A stretch of DNA of 24,779 nucleotides from Thiopontia sp964344435. GTDB lineage: Bacteria > Pseudomonadota > Gammaproteobacteria > GCF-002020875. Both the position numbers and the translations under genes were made by a program. The notes below the pieces were generated by a model, which saw nothing but the letters and a program-made list of their open reading frames with translations, was not told where the DNA came from and did no database searches. Below are positions 7,210 through 13,390 of the stretch, one piece after another. Position 1 is the first letter of the stretch; every line of letters starts with the position of its first letter. Location: NCBI GenBank assembly GCA_964344435.1, contig CAYFNH010000028.1, forward strand, positions 1 to 24,779. The letters run 5' to 3'.

Positions 7210-8478
7210 TCAATTATAACGGCTGAGCAGTTCCACTACACCTTCAATCGACAGGCTCTGCTGTTCCAACTCCCCTTTCAAGTCCTTGACGGTAAGTTGC
7301 TTGCGCTCCAGCTCATCCTCACCCACCACCAGAGCAAACCGGGCTCCAGACTTGTCCGCACGCTTGAACTGTGCCTTGAAGCTGCCTCCGCCAAGATTGC
7401 TGATCAGCTTCAGACCGGGAATCGCCGAACGCAACTGCTCGGCAAGCGCCAATCCCGCTTCGGCAGCCTGTTCTCCCGCCAGAACCAGATAGGCATCGGG
7501 TGCGGAGTCATGTTGAAAGTTGTCCTGCTCACGCATCAGCTCGACCAGCCGCTCCAGCCCCATCGCAAAACCGACAGCAGGGGTGGCTTTGCCTCCGATC
7601 TGTTCCACCAGACCATCATAACGGCCGCCGGCACAGATGGTCCCCTGTGCCCCAAGCAGACTGGTTACCCACTCAAACACGGTACGGCCATAATAGTCCA
7701 GTCCACGCACCAGGCGGGGGTTGATCTCATAGTCGATGCCCATGCGTTCGAGTGCCGCCTTGAGCTGTGAGAAATGGTCCTGATCGGCCTTATCAAGAGC
7801 GTCTGCCAGTACCGGAGCCGCTGCAATCAGATCGGCCATATCCGGGTTTTTGCTATCCAGAATCCGCAATGGGTTACTCTCCAGACGCCGCAGACTATCC
7901 TCATCCAGCTGCTCCAGATTCTCTCTGAAATAGGCCACCAGTTTTTCACGGTAGAGTGCACGCGACGCTGCAGAGCCCAGGGTATTGAGCTGCAGGGTCA
8001 CCTCGTTGATCCCCAGTTGCTTCCAGATACGGGCCGATATGGCAATCAACTCGGCATCTACATCCGGCCCCTCAAGACCAAACACCTCAACGCCAAACTG
8101 GTGAAACTGGCGATAGCGCCCCCGTTGCGGACGCTCATGACGAAACATCGGACCGGTATACCAGAGACGCTGAGGCTGTCCACGTAGCAGACCGTTTTCA
8201 ATCGCAGAGCGTACGCAGCCCGCAGTCCCTTCCGGACGCAGGGTGAGACTGTCTCCGTTGCGGTCTTCAAAGGTGTACATCTCCTTCTCGACGATATCAG
8301 TAACCTCACCGATGGCTCGCTTGAACAGCCCCGTCTTCTCGACGATGGGCATTCTCACTTCGTGGTACCCATACCCATTGAGGGTGTTGCGCAGGATCGA
8401 CTCCACCTGCTGCCAGAGGCCGGATTGCTCCGGCAACAGATCATTCATCCCGCGGATGGACTGTATCTTTTCACTCAT
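7210..8478 (-). CDS. hisS: Histidine--tRNA ligase
   Basis: HisRS is the class II aminoacyl-tRNA synthetase that charges tRNA-His in the cytoplasm. The 422-residue product starts MSEKIQSIRGMNDLLPEQ and contains class II motif 2 (FRHERPQRGRYRQFHQFG), the histidine-specific segment LVRGLDYYGRTVFEW, and motif 3 in AVGFAMGLERL. The anticodon-binding domain begins at about residue 325 and includes LISNLGGGSFKAQFKRADKS. Length matches the bacterial family. It follows ispG by 12 bases. About 80 bases separate it from yfgM, the longest gap in this block. Confidence 0.98.
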   Translation of the reverse strand: MSEKIQSIRGMNDLLPEQSGLWQQVESILRNTLNGYGYHEVRMPIVEKTGLFKRAIGEVTDIVEKEMYTFEDRNGDSLTLRPEGTAGCVRSAIENGLLRGQPQRLWYTGPMFRHERPQRGRYRQFHQFGVEVFGLEGPDVDAELIAISARIWKQLGINEVTLQLNTLGSAASRALYREKLVAYFRENLEQLDEDSLRRLESNPLRILDSKNPDMADLIAAAPVLADALDKADQDHFSQLKAALERMGIDYEINPRLVRGLDYYGRTVFEWVTSLLGAQGTICAGGRYDGLVEQIGGKATPAVGFAMGLERLVELMREQDNFQHDSAPDAYLVLAGEQAAEAGLALAEQLRSAIPGLKLISNLGGGSFKAQFKRADKSGARFALVVGEDELERKQLTVKDLKGELEQQSLSIEGVVELLSRYN

Positions 8479-8490
8479 GCTTCTATTCCA

Positions 8491-9570
8491 TTATCCTCTG
8501 CGAGCCGCAAGCTGCGCTCTTACCTGCCGCTCCAATTCATCGACCAACTGTTCATTATCAATCTTGTGGTCGGGCACCCCATCCAGATAGACCAAATTGG
8601 GCTCACCACCAGTCACGCCAACCGCGACCTCTTTGGCCTCTCCTGGACCGTTGACCACACAGCCGATAACCGCGACATCGATCGGCTCAATGATATCTTC
8701 CAGACGCTGCTCCAACGCATTGACTGTAGAGATAACATCGAAGTTCTGGCGGGAACAGGAGGGGCAGGCGATCAGGTTAACCCCTTTACTCCGTAAATGG
8801 AGACTCTTGAGAATATCGAATCCCACCTTGATCTCCTCGACCGGATCGGCTGCCAGCGAGACACGAATGGTATCTCCAATCCCCTCGGCCAGCAGTAGCC
8901 CCAATCCTACGGAAGATTTGACCGCACCACTGCGTAGCCCGCCCGCTTCGGTGATCCCCAGATGGAGCGGTTGCTCGATCTGATCGGCCAGCAATTTATA
9001 GGCATTGACCGTCATGAAGACATCCGATGCCTTGAGGCTGATTTTGTAGTGCTGAAAGTCGAGTCGGTCGAGATAGTCGATGTGGCGCATTGCCGACTCC
9101 ACCATCGCCTCCGGGGTTGGCTCCTGGTACTTCTTCTGCAGATCTTTCTCCAGTGAGCCGGCATTGACACCGATTCGAATCGGAATATTGTGATCCCGTG
9201 CCGATGCCACCACCTCGCGTACCCGATCCTCCTTGCCAATATTGCCCGGATTGATGCGCAGACAGTCGACACCGAGTTCGGCAACCCGCAGGGCAATCTT
9301 GTAATCAAAGTGGATATCCGCCACCAGCGGCATCGTTGTCTGTTGGCGAATGGCCCCAAAGGCCTCTGCCGCCTCCATATCGGGGATCGAGATACGGACG
9401 ATATCGGCCCCGGCACGTTCCAGGGCCTGCACTTGCGTGAGTGTAGCGGCCACATCCGAGGTATCGGTATTGGTCATACTCTGCACCGAGATCGGTGCAT
9501 CCCCACCCACTGCTACCGAACCAACCTGGATCTCTCGTGACTTTCTGCGCTTGATCTCCGCAGCCTGCAT
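8491..9570 (-). CDS. ispG: 4-hydroxy-3-methylbut-2-en-1-yl diphosphate synthase IspG (GcpE)
   Basis: IspG catalyses the penultimate step of the MEP isoprenoid pathway, reducing methylerythritol cyclodiphosphate to HMBPP with a [4Fe-4S] cluster. Cluster ligands C269 and C272 (in CPSC) and C304 (in CVVNGPGEA) are present, and the N-terminal TIM-barrel contains VADIHFDYKIAL and LRINPGN. The 359-residue length is that of the short proteobacterial form. I chose the ATG at 9570, which overlaps the rodZ stop by one base (TGATG); a GTG one codon upstream is possible but less likely. The rodZ-ispG-hisS order is typical of gammaproteobacteria. Its cluster presumably depends on the Isc operon in this window. 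Confidence 0.98.
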   Translation of the reverse strand: MQAAEIKRRKSREIQVGSVAVGGDAPISVQSMTNTDTSDVAATLTQVQALERAGADIVRISIPDMEAAEAFGAIRQQTTMPLVADIHFDYKIALRVAELGVDCLRINPGNIGKEDRVREVVASARDHNIPIRIGVNAGSLEKDLQKKYQEPTPEAMVESAMRHIDYLDRLDFQHYKISLKASDVFMTVNAYKLLADQIEQPLHLGITEAGGLRSGAVKSSVGLGLLLAEGIGDTIRVSLAADPVEEIKVGFDILKSLHLRSKGVNLIACPSCSRQNFDVISTVNALEQRLEDIIEPIDVAVIGCVVNGPGEAKEVAVGVTGGEPNLVYLDGVPDHKIDNEQLVDELERQVRAQLAARRG

Positions 9571-10532
9571 CACTCCTCGGCCCCTAGCGTAAACTGGGCG
9601 ATATTGTTGTCATCGATATAATTGAGGTGGTCAAAGGCTTCACCATTGAACTGCACCCGAACACCAATCGCATTGCCCAGGTTGATTTGCAGCGGAAGTA
9701 TGCCTTCAAACTCCTCGACCGCTCCGGCATCAAGTGTACGCTTGACCAGCACGCGCCCCATCCCATCCGTAATCTGGGTAAAGGAGCGGTCTACATAGCG
9801 CACGGTAACGGTACCACGTGCTGCGCTCTCCTGAGAGTCCTCATCTGCGGCCGCTGCGGCTGATCTCGCCTCAACGCTTTCCACGACGGATTCAGCAGCC
9901 TCCCTTTGGGGGGGCTGTTCCGCTTCATCCTGTGGTGCTTCTGTCTCTGCCGACGAGGTAACCTCCTCCTGGGCTGCCTCGGCTTCAGGTGTGGGCTCAG
10001 GTTCGCGTTCAGCACCTTCCATAGCCTCACTCTCCCCCTCCTCCACAACAGCCGCAGGCGCAAGCGCTTCTGCATGCGGAGCTTCCGCTGCGGGTGCAGC
10101 CTGCTGTTCAACCGAAGAATCAGTCTCTGACAACGGTACAAGTTCTGGCTGCTGCGACAGATAGTGCCAGGCAGCATATCCAGCCCCCGCTACAAGCAGT
10201 AACCACAGCGGCCATCTCGACCCCTTCTGCTGATAGGGGAGGTCTCCCCCGCTGCCCAATTGAATATCCGCCGTGCGACAGGCCCGAATCTGGCCGGGAT
10301 CCACCTCAACCCCGACAAAACGGGCGTAGTTGCGCAGAAACCCCTTGCAGTAGACCTCTGGCAAATTGTGTGATGGCTCTCGCTCCTCTTCGAAGGCCTG
10401 TATCAGTGCAGGGTCAATCTTCAGATGGTGGGATACATCCTCTATGCTCATCCCTCTGGCCTCACGCTTGCTGCGCAACGCCTTACCCAGTGAAAATTCA
10501 CTGTCTGCTGCCACACTCTCTACATCACTCAT
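9570..10532 (-). CDS. rodZ: Cytoskeleton protein RodZ
   Basis: RodZ is a bitopic membrane protein that links MreB to the cell-wall elongation machinery. Residues about 14-80 form a Cro/C1-type helix-turn-helix domain (LGKALRSKREARGMSIEDVS). A transmembrane helix lies at about 107-125 (WPLWLLLVAGAGYAAWHYL). Residues 128-238 are a long acidic Ala/Glu/Pro-rich periplasmic linker, and residues about 240-318 form the C-terminal periplasmic beta domain (DUF4115-like). I chose the ATG at 10532, which overlaps the pilF stop by one base (TAATG), over an in-frame GTG two codons upstream. Length (320 residues) is normal. Confidence 0.95.
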   Translation of the reverse strand: MSDVESVAADSEFSLGKALRSKREARGMSIEDVSHHLKIDPALIQAFEEEREPSHNLPEVYCKGFLRNYARFVGVEVDPGQIRACRTADIQLGSGGDLPYQQKGSRWPLWLLLVAGAGYAAWHYLSQQPELVPLSETDSSVEQQAAPAAEAPHAEALAPAAVVEEGESEAMEGAEREPEPTPEAEAAQEEVTSSAETEAPQDEAEQPPQREAAESVVESVEARSAAAAADEDSQESAARGTVTVRYVDRSFTQITDGMGRVLVKRTLDAGAVEEFEGILPLQINLGNAIGVRVQFNGEAFDHLNYIDDNNIAQFTLGAEE

Positions 10533-11008
10533 TACCACTCATCTCCACACGCTTTCTGGTTATTTGCTGCCACTTCGGGGGTAGCATAATCCGGGTTGTT
10601 GATTGCACGCAAAAAATATCGTTGTGCCAACGCCTTTCTGCCCATCCGGCACAACAGTACTCCGTATCCGTTTTCAGCATCCGGGTAGCCCTGTTGGCCT
10701 CGCAACGCCTGCAGGAAGTGGGTCTCTGAACGCTCTTCATGCTCACTACGCATCTCCAACAGTGCCAAAGCATAGTGGATCTCCAGCCAGCTGGGAGAGA
10801 GCTCGGTTGCTGAGCCCAATGCCTTCTGCAGATGTTGTCGGGCAAGCTGCAGACGCCCTTGATTGAGATAGGCCAACCCCAGCTCGATTCTGGGGTCACG
10901 CTCTGTTGTACTGGATTGCACAGGGGGATTGTTCGATGGCTGTACTGCACACCCGCTCAGGCTGAGCAATAACAGTACTCGGACAATCCGGTTAAACCCT
11001 GTCAACAT
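10532..11008 (-). CDS. pilF: PilF/PilW type IV pilus lipoprotein, short form lacking C-terminal TPRs
   Basis: PilF (PilW) is the outer-membrane pilotin that helps the PilQ secretin assemble. The chosen ATG at 11008 gives a lipoprotein signal with lipobox SLSGC and Cys20; it overlaps the rlmN 3' end by 17 bases. TPR-like segments are visible: RIELGLAYLNQGRLQLARQH, SWLEIHYALALLEMRSEHEE and AENGYGVLLCRMGRKALAQR. The product is only 158 residues, whereas characterised PilF proteins are about 250. It stops after the partial motif YATPEVAANNQKACGDEW, where full-length homologues continue through further TPRs. The stop is fused to the rodZ start (TAATG), so the C-terminal half is missing rather than frameshifted nearby. 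It may be nonfunctional or a reduced pilotin. Confidence 0.8.
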   Translation of the reverse strand: MLTGFNRIVRVLLLLSLSGCAVQPSNNPPVQSSTTERDPRIELGLAYLNQGRLQLARQHLQKALGSATELSPSWLEIHYALALLEMRSEHEERSETHFLQALRGQQGYPDAENGYGVLLCRMGRKALAQRYFLRAINNPDYATPEVAANNQKACGDEW

Positions 11009-12074
11009 CTTGGCTGCGTCGAGTGCGATCCTGGAACTTCCCTGCCAACTGCCCACAGGCGGCCTCGATATCCTCTCCTCTGGTTTTGCGGGTGACGGTG
11101 GTCAGTCCGGCCTGAATCAGATGGTTGCGAAAGCGCTCAATGGCACGGCTGGACGGGCGCTGGTACTGCCCGCCCGGGTAGGGGTTATAGGGGATCAGGT
11201 TGACCTTGGACGGAATCGGTTTCAGTAGCTTGATCAGAGCACGGGCATCCTCATCCCGATCATTCACCCCTCCCAGCAGAATATACTCAATGGTTACCCG
11301 CGCCCTGGGAGAGCCCTCTACGTAGCGCTGACAGGCAGCCATCAACGCCTTGAGTGGGTACTTCTGGTTAATCGGTACGATCTGGTTGCGAAGGGAATCA
11401 TTGGTAGCATGTAGTGATACTGCGAGGCTGACATGGCAGCGTGCCTTCAACTCATCCATCATTGGCACCACGCCAGCGGTGCTCAGGGTGATGCGTCTGC
11501 GAGAGAGCCCATAGGCAAAATCTTCCATCATCAACTCCATCGCAGAGACCGCGGCATCAAAATTGAGCAGCGGCTCGCCCATCCCCATCATCACCACATT
11601 GGTAATCACCCGCTGGTGTGAACCAGGCCCCTCTCGCCCCAGCAAGCGATCCGCCAGCCAGACCTGGGAAATGATCTCCGCAGAAGAGAGGTTACGGCTA
11701 AACCCATGCTGAGCGGTATTGCAGAAGGTGCAGTTGAGGGTACACCCCACCTGGGAGGAGACACAGAGGGTGCCACGCCCCTCCTCCGGGATAAAGACGG
11801 TCTCAACCGAATTACCATCTTCCAGCCGGAAGAGCCACTTGCGGGTACCATCCTCGGAAAGACGATCCGCAATCACCTCTGGTAAGGCAACTACGGAATT
11901 AAGCTGCAGTTTTTCACGCAGCACCTTGCTCAGATTGGTCATCTGCTGAAAGTCGGTGACCCCCTGCTGATGAATCCATTTCATCACCTGAGAAGCGCGA
12001 AAAGCCTTCTCCCCCTGCTCGGAGAAGAAGGCTTCCAGTTGTGCCCGATTGAGCCCCAGTAGATTAACCATCAT
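10992..12074 (-). CDS. rlmN: Dual-specificity 23S rRNA A2503 / tRNA A37 C2-methyltransferase RlmN
   Basis: RlmN is a radical-SAM enzyme that methylates C2 of adenosine 2503 in 23S rRNA and adenosine 37 in some tRNAs. The radical-SAM motif is C111-x3-C115-x2-C118 (GCTLNCTFCNTAQHGFSRN). The second-site cysteines used in the methyl-transfer mechanism are present: C104 in TLCVSSQVG, matching E. coli C118, and C340 in DIEAACGQL, matching C355. Length (360 residues) is normal. Tandem ATG codons start the gene, with CAGGAAAA as a ribosome binding site. It heads the rlmN-pilF-rodZ-ispG series and lies downstream of ndk, from which it is separated by an inverted-repeat element. Confidence 0.97.
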   Translation of the reverse strand: MMVNLLGLNRAQLEAFFSEQGEKAFRASQVMKWIHQQGVTDFQQMTNLSKVLREKLQLNSVVALPEVIADRLSEDGTRKWLFRLEDGNSVETVFIPEEGRGTLCVSSQVGCTLNCTFCNTAQHGFSRNLSSAEIISQVWLADRLLGREGPGSHQRVITNVVMMGMGEPLLNFDAAVSAMELMMEDFAYGLSRRRITLSTAGVVPMMDELKARCHVSLAVSLHATNDSLRNQIVPINQKYPLKALMAACQRYVEGSPRARVTIEYILLGGVNDRDEDARALIKLLKPIPSKVNLIPYNPYPGGQYQRPSSRAIERFRNHLIQAGLTTVTRKTRGEDIEAACGQLAGKFQDRTRRSQDVDRV

Positions 12075-12090
12075 TCAGTTTTCCTGACTA

Positions 12091-12181
12091 CCCTCCCCCT
12101 TTTAGGGGGAGGGACAGGGTGGGGGTAAAAATTACCCGGATTCAACCCCCATCCCAACCTTCCCCCTGCAAGGGGGAAGGT
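12091..12181. repeat. Paired inverted copies of a G/C-rich palindromic repeat (BIME-like)
   Basis: Two 37-bp units face each other between ndk and rlmN: 12091-12127 in plus orientation and 12144-12180 in minus orientation, 28 of 37 positions matching by hand alignment. Each contains its own hairpin: CCCTCCCCC / GGGGGAGGG with loop TTTTA, and ACCTTCCCCC / GGGGGAAGGT with loop TGCAA. A 16-bp spacer separates the units. A third related unit lies at 13006-13042. Head-to-head palindromic units in an intergenic gap resemble REP/BIME elements. No encoded protein is present. Confidence 0.75.
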
Positions 12182-12206
12182 GCCACACGCAGTGCCAATC
12201 TGTTAT

Positions 12207-12635
12207 TTAACGGGTGCGTTCACAAATGCCTTCCGGAAAGAAGTACTTGATCTCCTCTGCCGCTGTCTCAGGCGCATCCGAACCGTGTACCGCATTCTCA
12301 TCTACCGTCTCGGCGAAGTCGGCACGGATGGTACCTTCTGCCGCCTCTTGCGGGTTGGTTGCCCCCATGATCTCGCGGTTCTTGGCGATGGCATCCTCAC
12401 CTTCCAGAACCTGCACCATAACAGGACCAGAGGTCATGAACTCAACCAGGTCGTTATAGAAAGGGCGCTCCTTGTGCACTGCATAGAAACCACCGGCCTG
12501 CTCCTGGGTCATGTGCAGCATCTTGGAGGCAACGATCTTCAGACCATTGGACTCGAAACGAGAGTAGATCTTGCCGATAATATTCTTGGCAACCGCATCC
12601 GGTTTGATGATAGAAAAGGTGCGCTCAATGGCCAT
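12207..12635 (-). CDS. ndk: Nucleoside diphosphate kinase
   Basis: Ndk balances cellular nucleoside triphosphates by transferring the gamma phosphate from ATP through a phosphohistidine. The 142-residue product starts MAIERTFSIIKPDAVAKN. The catalytic histidine is H117 in ENAVHGSDAPETAAEEI, and the substrate-binding segment YAVHKERPFYNDLVEFM is intact. I chose the ATG at 12635, preceded by GGAGA eight bases upstream; the longer open frame adds 26 residues unlike the family. Immediately upstream of this ribosome binding site lies a terminator-like hairpin with a T-run. The gene follows the Isc operon and precedes rlmN, a common gammaproteobacterial order. Confidence 0.98.
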   Translation of the reverse strand: MAIERTFSIIKPDAVAKNIIGKIYSRFESNGLKIVASKMLHMTQEQAGGFYAVHKERPFYNDLVEFMTSGPVMVQVLEGEDAIAKNREIMGATNPQEAAEGTIRADFAETVDENAVHGSDAPETAAEEIKYFFPEGICERTR

Positions 12636-12650
12636 GTCTGTATTCTCCAT

Positions 12651-12676
12651 AAAAAGCGACCCGCAACTCGCGGGTC
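12651..12676 (-). terminator. Intrinsic terminator-like hairpin at the end of the Isc operon, in the ndk leader
   Basis: On the minus strand a perfect 7-bp GC-rich stem GACCCGC / GCGGGTC with loop GAGTT is followed by GCTTTTT. This is a canonical Rho-independent terminator. It lies about 100 bases after iscX and only about 16 bases before the ndk ATG, with the ndk ribosome binding site directly after the T-run. It could terminate Isc transcripts, act as an attenuator of ndk, or both. Confidence 0.75.
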
Positions 12677-12700
12677 TTGAATCAAAAAATTTGCGGGCGG

Positions 12701-12709
12701 ATTTTACCA
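12701..12709 (-). promoter_or_regulatory. Putative extended -10 promoter for ndk
   Basis: The minus strand reads TGGTAAAAT, fitting the extended -10 pattern TGnTAnAAT. No good -35 hexamer lies 16-18 bp upstream, as may occur with extended -10 promoters. A start near 12694 would give a leader of about 60 nt containing the terminator-like hairpin at 12651-12676. Confidence 0.35.
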
Positions 12710-12714
12710 CCATA

Positions 12715-12756
12715 AAAGAGGATTGTGTTTATAAAACAGGCTGAAACATCCTCTTT
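12715..12756. repeat. A/T-rich inverted repeat between iscX and ndk
   Basis: AAAGAGGAT (12715-12723) and ATCCTCTTT (12748-12756) form a perfect 9-bp inverted repeat with a 24-base loop. Shorter GTTT/AAAC pairing inside the loop could extend the stem. On the minus strand the structure is followed by TTTTATGG. It may be an additional 3'-end stem for the Isc mRNA or a regulatory site for ndk. Confidence 0.5.
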
Positions 12757-12778
12757 ATCAGCAGCATCTGTATGCTCT

Positions 12779-12979
12779 TTACTCCCGCTCTTCAATCCAC
12801 GCCATCTGGATCGCCTCCAACACCTTCTCTCCACCCCGTTCAGGATCATCATTGAACTCTTCCAGTGCCACTACCCAGCTGTGGAGGTCGACAAAATTGA
12901 CACGCAACGGGTCAGCATCGGGGTGATTTTCATCCAGTTCAATGGCGATATCGAGTACATCGGTCCAGCGTAAATCCAT
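12779..12979 (-). CDS. iscX: Fe-S cluster assembly protein IscX (YfhJ)
   Basis: IscX is a small acidic protein that binds IscS and modulates cluster synthesis, competing with frataxin for its site. The 66-residue product matches the family along its whole length: MDLRWTDVLDIAIELDENHP, then DPLRVNFVDLHSWVVALEEF, then GGEKVLEAIQMAWIEE. A strong AAGGAG ribosome binding site (12984-12989) precedes the ATG. It is the last gene of the Isc operon, separated from fdx by a palindromic repeat unit, and is followed by an intrinsic terminator. Confidence 0.96.
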   Translation of the reverse strand: MDLRWTDVLDIAIELDENHPDADPLRVNFVDLHSWVVALEEFNDDPERGGEKVLEAIQMAWIEERE

Positions 12980-13005
12980 AACCTCTCCTTAGATCTCATC
13001 TTCTC

Positions 13006-13042
13006 TACCCCCTCCTTGATCCTCCCCCTGCAAGGGGGAGGA
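13006..13042 (-). repeat. Third copy of the G/C-rich palindromic repeat, between fdx and iscX
   Basis: This 37-bp unit matches the minus-oriented copy at 12144-12180 at 27 of 37 positions by hand alignment, with the core hairpin TCCTCCCCC / GGGGGAGGA around TGCAA (13020-13042). It starts ten bases downstream of the fdx stop, inside the Isc operon. It could stabilise the upstream mRNA or lower iscX expression, as REP sequences can; that is inference. Confidence 0.7.
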
Positions 13043-13051
13043 AAGGGGTGG

Positions 13052-13390
13052 TTAGTGATTCTCGGAAACCATATTGATGGTGTACTTGGGAATTTCGACC
13101 ACCAGATCCTCCTCTGCAACCACCGCCTGACAGCTGAGGCGGGAGTCTGGATCCAGTCCCCACGCCTTGTCGAGCAGGTCATCCTCGACCTCGTCACTCT
13201 CCTCCATGGAGTCAAACCCTTCACGGATGTAGCAGTGGCAGGTGGTACAGGCACAGCTCTTCTCGCAGGCGTGTTCCAGATGGATGTCATTCGCCAGCAA
13301 TGCATCGAGCACCGTGGTACCCGGGTCCACCTCAAATACAGCCCCTTCGGGACAGTGCTCTTCGTTAGGCAGCACAATCAGTTGTGTCAT
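13052..13390 (-). CDS. fdx: ISC-type [2Fe-2S] ferredoxin
   Basis: Fdx supplies electrons for cluster formation in the Isc pathway. The 112-residue adrenodoxin-type ferredoxin has the cluster ligands C42, C48 and C51 in ACEKSCACTTCHCY and C87 in SRLSCQAVV, plus the family's extra cysteines C46 and C53. The segment EDDLLDKAWGLDPDSRLSCQ is nearly invariant among ISC ferredoxins. Its ATG overlaps the hscA stop by four bases (ATGA), indicating coupling. No anomalies were seen. Confidence 0.98.
   Translation of the reverse strand: MTQLIVLPNEEHCPEGAVFEVDPGTTVLDALLANDIHLEHACEKSCACTTCHCYIREGFDSMEESDEVEDDLLDKAWGLDPDSRLSCQAVVAEEDLVVEIPKYTINMVSENH

Noticed and set aside
12636..12713. N-terminal extension of ndk by 26 codons.
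   Set aside because: The extra residues are unlike the family, would run through the terminator-like hairpin, and the downstream ATG has a proper ribosome binding site.
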